Source: Nymphaea colorata (lineage: Eukaryota; Streptophyta; Magnoliopsida; Nymphaeales; Nymphaeaceae). Taken from it: a stretch of DNA of 64,000 bases. Positions 33,146 to 43,689 of this stretch are shown here, in pieces. Below the pieces are notes generated by a model. That model was given only the letters and a program-made list of their open reading frames with translations, searched no databases and was not told the DNA's origin. Numbering within the stretch: the first letter of the stretch is position 1; each line of letters opens with the position of its first letter. The stretch lies in contig NC_045141.1 of NCBI RefSeq assembly GCF_008831285.2, positions 3,350,001 to 3,414,000 on the forward strand, given 5' to 3'. The position numbers were made by a program, and so were the translations under genes.

Positions 33146-35580
33146 TGGTGATGTGCAAAAATTACCACATACTGCAGTTAAGTAATTCCAAAGTCTTTCT
33201 CTTCTACACAAGAAAACAACACTCAGGCAGTAGAGCTTTCATGCTTGAGCAAGGAGTTCAATGTTATTGTTGTCCTAGCCATAGTAGGCTAATTAAGCAA
33301 GGAGATCATGTCGTTGCGAGATTAGATTTGTGATATGGATCTGATTTCAAGGTTTTCTGAAACTAGTTTTCATACTAGACGTATTGTTGACGTGGTTGAA
33401 GTTGTCCCCCAAGAAGGAAAATTTCTGCCTTTAAAGTAGGACAAAAGACAATAAGCTTCTAAGACACCCATTGACCTGTGATCATTCATCTTTCACGAGA
33501 TTGCCCTCCAGAGCTCATTTCTCTAACATCTTAATCGATGTCGCCTTTTGATATATCTTGCACAAGACTATGTCCCCTTCTCATAAACAAAGTAGAAGAT
33601 CAGAACCACTCAACAATGCATCCTAATAATTCATGTTATGGAAATGTTCATGCATTATGTGAACCATGTTCAAGAGATAGTAATCATGCATTACATGTAC
33701 GGACTAGGACTGCCAGTTCAATTCCTCATCCTCAGATATATCTTTTCAGCCATTTCTTCAATGTTAGGTACTGATAGCAGTTTGAAATGGTGACTAACTT
33801 TGGGGATAATGGGCACAAGGAGAGGTTGTAGCCTCTCTTAGGGACGATGGAATGAACCATTCACCCTTTATAAAAAAAAAAATAACAATATCAGGTACAG
33901 ATAGAAGAAGTTTGAAAGGGTGATCAACTTCACCCAATTTCTATAGCCTCCTTGTGCTTCAAGGATAAAAGCTCTGCAAAATAGAATTTTTTCAGACCAT
34001 CAAACACCACTCTTATTTGAAGGTGAAAATAGTTGGTTATAAATACTTGCAAACTACTAAAGGAAAGCAATCATTGAGGTCATAAAGAGAGGACACAAAT
34101 CTTCAAGGGTAAACTGTCACATTAAGGACAAAAACGGGCAGAATATGAGAACAGTACGTGGCAAAGAGTCCAATCAAGTACATTAAGGACAAATATATTA
34201 CCTAAAAAGAGATCAATTACATTTTTGTAGGGGGAGCTTTGAATCTAAACTGTAACGCAGTGCAGTTGCAGGTAATGATTCTGGTCAGCTCTATTATCTC
34301 TCAAGAAGAGATTTTTTAACATTGGTAAGAGAAGGGCACTTAATCCTTGAGACACTTACATAGCAACCATGATCGTCTACTTGATCACAAAACCAATCAA
34401 GAAAGTTACGAACTCACACATCATAAATACTAACAACAATATAGGGAGCTATGCTTAGAAGAGAAGGTCCAAAGACAGTGAGGAAGCCCATCCTTCATCT
34501 CTTAACGTGGGTAGAGCAACATGAAAAAAATTATCCACATTTCAAGTTAAACAAAGTAAGGAAAAACAGAGAAACAGATATAAATGCTTGCGAACATTTA
34601 CATCTTAATTCCGAAAGACAGTTCATTCCAACAAATATTATGTCGTTTGAACTAAAACGGCAAAGAGCCAGATTTTGGCCCCATCACCATTTGTGAATAG
34701 TATATCAGTATATCAACAATTTTCTAATGAGTCCCAATAAGCCAACTGTTCGCTCCATGAAAACACTATAATTGTAGGAATTTATAGCCAGAATAATGGA
34801 TTGGTTCTGAAATATCATGAAGACCAAATGTGTTCCCCAGTTACTGATCAAGATATACTCACACATATAGTTAAAATACACTCTCACACATAAGTAATCT
34901 TCATAAGCTAACATATACTCTCATAACAGTTTGTGTATGTACATAAATGCTTTATATGAAGATTACCAAACATCTACTCGAATAAGAAAGAAATAGAAAA
35001 ATTTACAAAAATGTGCTCAACATTTGGATGTCACAAAGGACTCCCAACTTTTAAAGATCCAAAACTATACCCAATCATACAGTTGTGCTGGTATTGAAAA
35101 GGAATTTGCTCAAAAAACTCATTATCAGCACTCTTCTGTTTGTCCATTGAAAGAAGCCTCAGTGTCCCTCCAAATATGAATTATAGTTGATCATCTCCTG
35201 CACTCTATTGGCACATTTCTTACTTTCACAGCTTCTTACATTCCTAGGTGCTTTTTGCAATATCAGCCATAAGTATTGCAGCCAAGCTAGGTAATGACTG
35301 TTTGTTTTAAGGGTGATGATTAGTGACAATCGGCATCCATCAAAGAGGTAAACCTTTATCCACTCTGCATGATCTCACTCTGCTTTTGGATAATGAGCAT
35401 ATGTGTTTTGCCATCTATTAGCACCTCTTCGCAAGAAGTATGATGCCAAAACTCTGAGCATTACTCCTCAACATCACTAGTCCTAGCTCAAAGACCTCAG
35501 GTAAAGGGGTTGCACCATGAAAGGCAGCTCAGTTGACCACAATCCACCATGTCAGCTAAAAGGTTAGCAATCACAGACAC
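33146..35580. other. No gene seen
   Basis: No convincing gene. The - strand at 35,200-35,420 reads a Trp/Cys/His-containing polypeptide (FDGCRLSLIITLKTN near the middle) that might be a decayed LINE C-terminus, but the support is thin. A partial duplication (33,767-33,830 against 33,892-33,940) shares AGTTTGAAA-GGTGA words. Confidence 0.4.
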
Positions 35581-35907
35581 TATTGAAGAAAAGGATCGAC
35601 ATAAGGTAGCTACAGCAGATAAGGATCAACACAAGGTAGCTGTGGTGACCAAAACAGTTGCCGAAATGGTTAATAAGAAAATCAGGAAAGGAGATCAAAT
35701 CTGTAGCCAAGAAAATCGTCTGGATATTGACAACATTTGTAATCCTAAAAATAAGGAAACAGTTGAACCTTCCAAAATGTGTATTTAAAAATTAATAGAA
35801 CCTCTCACACAAACGAGTGAGGTGTGAGAGAAACAAGTTGGTCATGAACATAGACTCACATGTGAGTTGAACCACGTTATTTGAGTTTCCTTGTTTCTTC
35901 TTTTTTA
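35581..35907 (+). repeat. 5' LTR of Copia-4
   Basis: Aligns with 38,889-39,160. Contains an extra internal duplication of the AAGGATC-ACA-AAGGTAGCT block near 35,593-35,640 and an extra ~35 bp before its end. Confidence 0.85.
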
Positions 35908-35918
35908 TGGTATCAGAG
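35908..35918 (+). other. Primer-binding site of Copia-4
   Basis: TGGTATCAGAG, perfect over 11 bases to the initiator tRNA-Met complement. Confidence 0.9.
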
Positions 35919-35959
35919 CAAAAGGCTCCAAGGCGTGAATTTCCTTCAATCATTCAGAA

Positions 35960-36830
35960 ATGGCAGAAAACACCAGCAACCATGCACCAGAGTCTGCTAC
36001 ACCTGACACATCACAAAATGCAGATTAGATCTTTCCTGTGCTTCCTGCGCCTACAAATCTGCAGTATCTCCTTTCCATTTCTTGTAACAGATAATTATTT
36101 AATTTGGAAATCAAAGTTCACGCCTCTCTTTGAGAGTTATAACCTTATGGGCTTTATAGATGGTAAACAACCATGACCATCTGAATGGATAGATGACAAC
36201 AATGGCTTAAAGTGACGTAATCTAAAATATGATGAATGGATAGATTGAACCAACTTTTATAAAGTTGGATTCTCTTGTCATTAACTGATCTAGTTCATAA
36301 TCATGTTGTGGGACTCTCTTCTTCCCATGAATTATGGACTGCTCTCAGGCAATGTATGCTGCTCGATCAAGACCTAGAACTCAACATTGAATAGCCAACT
36401 CTAGAATTTAAGAAAACGAACAGCAACTATTTCAGATTATTTTTGTAGTGCGAAAGGTATTACCCACCAATTAGCACTGGCATCCAAACCAGTGGATGAT
36501 TGTTATCTTGTCACTTTTATTGTGGCTGGTTTACCATTCGGTAAATATGGGTTCCTTAGAACTACATTAAACACTAGGGTTGACCCTATCACATTGGAAG
36601 ATTTGCTTGCAATGTTACTTATTCATGAGTTGCAATTGGATAAAGTTGATAATTTGTCTACAGAAAATTCATCGGTGAATTTTGCTATGAAAAATCAAAA
36701 CTTTGGTTGAAATCGTTTTAAGAATAATAGAGGTTACTATAAAAATTGAATAGCAAATTGTCACATGGTTTGTCAAGCATGTCATTCTGGTCACGGTGCA
36801 TTGGAGTGCAAAACATACAAACCTTAGAAA
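35960..36830 (+). pseudogene. Copia-4 gag
   Basis: MAENTSNHAPESATP from 35,960, then in shifting frames TDNYLIWKSKFTPLFESYNL followed by GFIDG, and KPVDDCYLVTFIVAGLP at about 36,490. A Cys/His knuckle CQACHSGHGALECK stands near 36,775. A ~55-bp duplication follows at 36,805-36,890 (GCAAAACATACAAAC words twice), at the edge of the deletion that removed protease and integrase. Confidence 0.8.
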
Positions 36831-36889
36831 ATTGATGAAGCTTCATCCACTGAAGTGCAAAACATACAAACTTCAGAAAATTGATGAAG

Positions 36890-37442
36890 CTTCTCTTTAA
36901 TCAAAATCCAGACTACACATTTCTTAAAACTTTTGGTTGTGCTGGCTATCCCGATGTTCACCCCTACAATGCTCATAAACTGTAATACCGAAATACCAAA
37001 TGCATATTCCTTGGACATAGCATCAAACACAAAAGCTATTTTTGCTTAAATCCATTAAATTCAAGACTTTACATTTGCCGAAATGTCATTTTTTAGGAAA
37101 ATGTTTTTCCTTATAAAATCATGTATGCCACCAAATCTGACTCACGATCTTCTTTACTCTCCACTCATGAAAATTCCTTTTCCGACACTAGCCTTGTCAC
37201 TGGTAATGCCTTCTCTTGCAACTACATCTATTACCCCAAATGAGCCCATCATTGCCGCAATAGTACCATTTTCCCCACTAAGACAACCACCTTCCCCATT
37301 ACCACCATCTCACCACACCCGATCCTCATCTAAAGAATCCGCACCTCTGGCCATCAAAACTCATTCCATGATCACTCGCCTACAAATTGGATCTCTTAAG
37401 CCAAATCCCTCTTACATCACTCACCTTACCGATCTCCCTTGA
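36890..37442 (+). pseudogene. Copia-4 integrase tail and linker
   Basis: FLKTFGCAGYPDVHPYNAHK and NTKCIFLGHSIKHKSYFCL are the post-core integrase motifs. The Pro/Ser-rich stretch to 37,442 is the variable linker before RT. The DDE core itself is absent. Confidence 0.8.
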
Positions 37443-38300
37443 ACTGAACCTAAAACCTTTACCCAAGCCACTAAACTCTCCTAATGGTACAATGCCACAT
37501 ACAATGATTTAATGAAACATAAAACATGGATTCTAGTTTTGCCATCTCTCTCCCAAAATATTGTTGGCAACAAATGGGTCTATCGTATCAAGAGAAAAGT
37601 TGGTGGAAGCATTGGCAAATGCAAAGCTTGCCTTGTGAAAAAAAGCTATACACAGGGGTCTGCATTGATTATTTTGAGACTTTTAGTCCAGTGATCAAAC
37701 CCACCACAATTTAAATCATTCTTATTAAACAAAAATGGGTTGTTCGACAACTAGATGTTAACAATGCTTTCCTTAGGGCTTTGTTAACAATCAATATCCT
37801 AATTATGTATGCAAGTTGCAAAAAGTGCTTTATGGACTAAAGTAGGCTCTCAAGTTTGGTTCCAACGGCTTTGTTTGATTCTCATTTCAAATGGGCTCTC
37901 TGTGTCCAAGATTGACACTTCCTTATTTATTAAACTTATGGGAGCTTATTCAATTTTTATTCTTACTTTTGCTGATGACATATTGATCACTAGGATCTGA
38001 GTTGCCTCCATCCATCAACTCATATGCCAAATGGGGTGTGACTTCTCTATAAAAGATCTTGGCCATTTACATTATTTTCTTGGCATAGAAGCACAATTTA
38101 CATCTAAAGGGCTATTTCTTTCTCAACATCACTACATGCAAGACCACCTTAAGCAAAGCGATAAGATTGATGCCAAGCCCCTTCCTTCACCTTTACCCAT
38201 TGGAGAAAAGTTCTCCAAGTATGATAGCAAGCCGCTACTTGATCCTACTCCCTATCGCCAAATTGTCGGAGCTCTCTAGTATGCCACCCTTACTAGACCC
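37443..38300 (+). pseudogene. Copia-4 reverse transcriptase
   Basis: KTWILVLPSLSQNIVGNKWV and YRIKRKVGGSIG, then RQLDVNNAF-like and YGLK-like blocks, the catalytic FADDILIT at about 37,970 (family YVDDIL), KDLGHLHYFLGIEAQFT and SKGLFLSQHHYMQD. Stops and shifts throughout. Confidence 0.85.
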
Positions 38301-38888
38301 AACCTTGCTTATGCTACCAAGAATGTCTGTCAAACGAATTCTTTGTTACATTAAGCATACTATCCATCTTGGGTTTTTCATTAGGCCATTCTTGCGCTTG
38401 TCTCTTACAACATAATCTGATGTTGATTTGGCCGACAATCCCAATGATCGATAAACTACTATTGGCTTTGCTATTTTTCTTGAAGATTTTTTCTTTTCAT
38501 GGTCTAAAAGAAACCAAAATACTATTGCAAGATCTAGTACTGAGGCAGAATACAGGACTCTAGCCTCAACTGCAGTGGAAGTTCTCTCCATTTCTTATTT
38601 CTTACAAGAACTTCATCAACCTATTCCAACTATTCTTTGAACCTCATGTGTCAATAAGGGAGCTGTTCAACTAACTACCAATCCAGTTTTCCACCAATAA
38701 ACAAATCATATTGAAGTCGATATTCATTTCATTCGGGACCATGTGCAGAATCAACGCCTTGTAGTTCATCATGTTCCAGCTACTGACCAACTTGCTGATA
38801 CAATGACCAAACACCTTTGTCTCGCACCATTTGAAACTATTTGTGTCAAGCTTAACATTCTTCTCAGGCCGTTCAGCTTGAGGGGGGC
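38301..38888 (+). pseudogene. Copia-4 RNase H and polypurine tract
   Basis: DFLWSKRNQNTIARSST-like leading to EAEYR (38,520-38,555), then HIEVDIHFIRDHVQNQRL and ATDQLADTMTKHL. It ends with SLRG codons over the polypurine GAGGGGGG just before the 3' LTR at 38,889. Confidence 0.85.
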
Positions 38889-39160
38889 TATTGAAGATAA
38901 AGATCAACACAAGGTAGCTGCGGTGACCAAAACAGTTGCTGATATGGTTAATCAGAAAATTAGGAAAAGAGATCAAATCTGTAACCAAGAAAATCGTCAA
39001 GATATTAACAACAATTGTATTCCTAAAAATAAGGAAACAACTGAACCATCCAAAGTGTGTACTCCTTTAAAAATCAATAGAACCTCTCACCCAAACAATT
39101 AAGGTGTGAGAGAGAAACTGGTTGGTCGTGGACATAGACTCAAGTGCCTTCTTTTTGACA
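38889..39160 (+). repeat. 3' LTR of Copia-4
   Basis: TATTGAAGATAAAG to CTTTTTGACA, matching 35,581-35,907 apart from a deletion near its 3' end. Confidence 0.85.
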
Positions 39161-39511
39161 TAAACAGAACTTTACAGACACAAAGTCGAGATAGAGGAAG
39201 AGAGAAACATAGAGCAAAAAAAAAAGAGAAAATGTTTTTTCCAAAACAGGTAAAATAAGATCACATTATTCTAAGGCATTTTATCGCCATGGGTTCCTGC
39301 TCTTGAGCAAGATTTGTGCTTGAAACCTTTTACATTTATTATCTAGTAAAGCTCCAAATGAATTCAAAGAGTAGACAAAAACATTAATTGAAACAAAAAT
39401 AAAAAGTACAATTAATGGAAGTAGGAAAAATTAACCCACAAACCAAAATCAAAAGAAGAAACATAATCATCAACAATAAAGAATCAAAATCACTTAACAG
39501 AAAGAAGAAAT
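39161..39511. other. No gene seen
   Basis: A-rich non-coding sequence between Copia-4 and the BTB-like pseudogene; A-rich runs near 39,215-39,230. Confidence 0.55.
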
Positions 39512-40177
39512 CTAATCGGTGATCACTTCAAGTATGTGGATAGATCGTGAGACACCAGACTTCATCAGCCTCCCAGGAACGTTCATCTTATACAAGAGTT
39601 GGATGGTTTCCCTCAAAGCCTCCAAGTCTTTCACATCAACGACCTCAACCCGGCACCACCTCGGCCCACTATCTAGACCAGACTCTGCCACCCTCGACAA
39701 TGAGAACTTTGCAACAAACACAGAGATCCTTGAGCAATGAACCTCAGAATGCAGATCGAAGAGGATCCTCTACCCACCCTTCCCTCTCACGTTGACTTTC
39801 ATGTCGCAACCTCGTGCAAATGCATCAAGGTGACTGAGACGTCCCTGACATCCAAGCTTGGCACTGGAAAAATCACCAGCTGGGATGTGCAGGCAAGTGA
39901 GAAGGAGAAGGAAGAGGAGAAAGAGGTGGTGGAGGAGCAGGTGGAGCAATAAGGGACCCCTGATCCAGCTCGAGATCAAAACCGGTGGAGAACTACTCGA
40001 TGGGCAAAACCCTAATGGGGGAAGGATCTGGTGCCGGTTGGTGAACCCCAAGCCCAATCAGCTAGAGACCGGTGATTATGGTCGATTGGAGATGAACTTC
40101 CTGCTGCTAGAGGGTGACTTTCGGCGATTGGAACCCGAATGCCTCGCCTTCCTCTTCCTCCCTTTGGAAGATTCCAT
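39512..40177 (-). pseudogene. BTB/POZ-like protein pseudogene
   Basis: One - strand frame from ATG at 40,175-40,177 (MESSKGRKRKARHSGSNRRK) to a stop at 39,512, with three internal in-frame stops (two near 40,060-40,080, one at 39,770). No frameshift is needed. A low-complexity Ser/Pro then Leu-rich segment is followed by LSHLDAFARGCDMKVNV, ILFDLHSEVHCSRISVFVAK, VEVVDVKDLEALRETIQLLY and GRLMKSGVSRSIHILEV. This order resembles the BTB fold of plant BTB proteins that act as substrate adaptors of CUL3 ubiquitin ligases. The rest of such a protein is missing. GC content exceeds the surroundings. A retro-copied or captured host gene is likely. Confidence 0.5.
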
Positions 40178-40374
40178 CCTGGAAAACCCCACACAGACAA
40201 AATGAAAAAGAGAGAGGTAGAGATTTGATTTGGTGCAACAAAAAAGAATATCTATAGCAGTGAAAGGTCATAAGCCATGATTTTATCTACATCGGTAAAT
40301 TTTTTTTTCCCAATATAGATAAGTGAACACCGTGACACAAATCATAGCCGTTATTGACATGTTAGTATAGTCAA

Positions 40375-40600
40375 CTTTTTTGGTAGTGTGTTAATGAAAT
40401 GAATATCTTTCTGATTGAAAGCAATTTGTTCATCATCTGTAATTCATTTGAGGAAACCTTTCATATGCTCTACCATCAACTTGGAGATGATTTTGTACAA
40501 TGAGTTACAAAGAGCAATAGGCTTGTAGAGTTGAATGCAAGTTGCATCATTATTCTTCCGAATTAAAACAATCATCAATCTATTTATTTTCACCAATTTT
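40375..40600 (-). pseudogene. LINE reverse transcriptase fragment B
   Basis: - strand reads IQLYKPIALCNSLYKIISKL (family YRPISLCNVLYKIISK), then KGFLK-stop-ITDDEQIAFNQ (family IISENQSAFVPGR). This is an earlier RT part than fragment A at 30,239-31,267 and lies on the same strand, so both could be parts of one LINE separated by later insertions. Confidence 0.7.
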
Positions 40601-40639
40601 CTAGCAGAAAAAAAAAATTACTGAGCTTATAGGCACTTC

Positions 40640-41310
40640 CTCATCCATAACAAAAACTACTCTCTTAGCTTCTCTTACAAAACAAGGCACAGAAGTTTCA
40701 GTTTTTAAACAATTTCAAAGGTTTTTCGAGTATAAGTTTGATAGAAAAATTAGTGCCTTTCAAAGTGACTGGGGAGGCAAATATAACCATTTTCCTATAT
40801 ATATATATTAGAAAGCATGGAATCGATCATCAAATTTCATGTTCACATTCTCATGAATAGAATGGATGTTTGGAACAAAAGCACCATCACTTTGTGGAGA
40901 CCGGTTTAACTCTTTTTGCTAACGAAAATTACCATACAAATTTTGGAATTTTGCATCTTTTGCAGCTTTTTTTTTGTTAATTATCTATCAACACCTATAT
41001 TGAATATGAAGTCCCCATACCAAATGTTGCTTGGAAAACCACCACATTATCAGTATCTAAAAATTTTTTGGTTGTGTTTGCTTTCCATGCCTTCGATCTT
41101 ACGATTCTCATGAGTTAGAATTTCACAGCAAGAATCCTTTATTTTTTGGGTTATAGCAATCAACACAAGTCTGTTTATGTTTGAATATGAAGAGTAACAT
41201 GGTTCTTGTGAAAAGGCATTTATAATTTATGAAACTAGCTTCTCGTATGCCTCAATGCCTACACCGTCTACACCATCAACTTCACCACCACCCTTTCTTA
41301 CTGTCCTCTT
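40640..41310 (+). pseudogene. Copia-5 integrase, partial
   Basis: + strand: VFKQFQRFFEYKFDRKISAF followed by QSDWGGKY (second catalytic Asp) near 40,695-40,780. Then an NG..EQKHHHFVETGL block with the catalytic Glu, STPILNMKSPYQMLLGKPPH, YLKIFWLCLLS- and FHSKNPLFFGL-like post-core words. The 5' part of the element is missing. Confidence 0.8.
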
Positions 41311-42395
41311 CACACCTAATGCCATACCAATCCCATCGAATTACCAGTAAACCCATCTCAACCTGTTAGTAACCTCACATTATCACTTCCCATAAGCACC
41401 TGCTTCAACCACAACCAACTTCACCACAGCCTATGTCATTGGACATGGCATCTGCACCTTTACTTGACCCTACCATGTCACCACCACCATCTAGTACACA
41501 ACGTCTATTACCACCATCTCCCTTGCCTCTACCTTCTATTGAGCCGGTGTCGCAAACCCATTACATGGTTACTTGTTCCTAGATGGATCTCTTAAACCTA
41601 AAAATCTTCACTCTCCACAAGATCTGCTACTCATTGCCCTTAATATTCAGCTACCCCTTGATCAAGAAAACACATGTTTTACCCAAGCTCATAAGTCTCC
41701 TCATTGGAAGTTATGCATACAATTCAAGAAGAGTTTAATGCCCTTGTCGGAAATGGGATGTAGTGTTAGTGCCTCCTTCTATGCAGCACAAGTTAGTCAT
41801 ATATGGGTGTTCAAGATTAAAAGGAAATCATATGGTTATTTTGAACATTACAAAGCATGCTTGGTTGCCCACGGGTACACTCAAGAGGCTAGAATTGACT
41901 ATTTTGAGCCTTTCTCTCCTATTGTTAAGCCACCTACAATCATATTATTTTGACTCTTGCTCTTACTCTTGGGTGGCCAATACTACAATTAGATGTCCAT
42001 AATGACTTTGTGTATGGATGACTAGATGAAGATGTATTCAGGGCTCAACCTCAAGATGTTGTCGATCCTCAATTCCCTCACTATATCTACAAATTGATTA
42101 AGACACTTTACATGCTTAAGCAAGCCCCTTGGGTATGGTTTCACTGTCTTACCACCTTCTTGATCTTTTTGTTGGCTCCAATCAACACATCATTGTTTAT
42201 ATGCAGGAACCTCAATGAGGAACTCTTTCTTCTTATTTATATGGATGACATTGTTCTCACTAATTCTTCTTAGGCTCTCATAGAAGGTCTCCTTTAGAAA
42301 CTATCATCTCAGTTCTCTATTAAAGATCTTGGTCAGCTTCATTATTTCTTAGAGTTGAGTCATAGTTTTCCTCCATAGGCTTTTATTAACTCAGT
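41311..42395 (+). pseudogene. Copia-5 linker and reverse transcriptase, partial
   Basis: A Pro/Thr-rich linker to about 41,600 is followed by HIWVFKIKRKSYGYFEHYKA, CLVAHGYTQEARIDYFEPFS, YMDDIVLTNSS (about 42,240, catalytic) and IKDLGQLHYFLELSH. The frame ends near 42,400 in the middle of RT, where the giant-element LTR begins. Confidence 0.8.
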
Positions 42396-43689
42396 GTGAT
42401 ATGCATTTGACTTGCCTCACCAAGATCCAAAATATAAGATTTGAGATCCAAATTTTACGATAAAAGATCCAAAATCTAATACTTGGGATCTAGAATCTAA
42501 TACTTGAGATCCAAATCTAAGTAGGTTAAACTTGGGTTAATGTCATGGTTTAAATCAACATAAGGTTTATGATTTGAATCCAATATTCTGAATTAAGATC
42601 CAAGATCCAAATGGGCTAGAGGTAGGTCGGTCAAGAGAACTTGGTTTAGTCTTGCCTACACTGGGTTTAAATCTACTTAAGGCTGGGTTTGATTGCATTA
42701 AATGGGTTTGGTCTTCGTTAAACAATGAGATATATGATATATATACTTCATTCATTTCTTGTGAATGAGCATTTAAAGAAGGTTGACTTGACCTTATGGA
42801 CTGGGTTCACACGTGGTAGTTTCTAAGACTGGTTTGAGCTAGGTCTTAGAGATTTGAACTATGATTGGATTCCATGCGTACATGGTGTAGGATTTTTGAA
42901 ATCATTTTAAAGAGATTATTTTTCAACATTTTGGAGAAAACTATTATTCTTGTATGAGGACCAAGTTGGATTCAAGTTTTCACGTACTTGGGCTGATGCA
43001 CACACTGTTATGCTACTAAGTTGACTCAATCTGGTTTTAGACAAGGGTGCATGTGGGTGTCAAGTGGTTCACTGCATATTAAGACACAGGTGCAATGCAT
43101 AATGAAAGAAAGCACTCAAGAAGACTATATTACACATGCATGACTTAAGTAAAACTATACAAGCAAAAACATGAAATTAAAATAAAAAGGCAGTGAAGAG
43201 AAAGGCATACCAGGCCCCTTTGCATACCCTAAAGACATTAAAATAAAGCTAAACTAGAAAATAATCATGCTAAACTAAATAAGAAATAAACTAAACATGA
43301 CAGAAACAAAAAGAAAACTAAACATGGATAAAGAAAATGAATTAAATTGCAAATAAGAAGAAGAAAAAACAAATTACCTGAAGCTAGTGCCGGGCTGACC
43401 CACTCCCATGACCCCCACACTAAGACTTGTTGGGCCTAGGTTGAGTGCCAATGTAGCCCAAAGAAAGGCTTAGACCAAGACTCTTAAAAAATTAACTTGT
43501 TTTGAGCTAAACCATATTTTAAGTACCCTGTCGAAAATTTACCAACTTTTTGCCAAGGAATAGCTCAATGTGAGTAGTGTCAAAGGGGAGAGATGAGGCC
43601 TATTTATAGAAGAGGGAAGAGACAAAACCCTTTCTCTCCATCGATACATGACTAAACTTTTAAATGCACTTCTTCTCTCTCAACTCAAA

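Larger units (their letters stand above)
35581..39160 (+). mobile_element. Copia-4, internally deleted Ty1/Copia element
   Basis: LTR, primer site, gag, integrase tail, RT, RNase H, polypurine tract and LTR on the + strand in 3.58 kb. Protease and the integrase core are missing. LTR start reads TATTGAAGA in both copies instead of TG. The LTRs differ by indels (327 against 272 bp) and many substitutions, so the element is old. Confidence 0.85.

Noticed and set aside
39770-40057. Leu-rich possible membrane protein on the - strand
   Set aside because: The Leu run is the low-complexity part of the BTB-like pseudogene frame, not a membrane protein.
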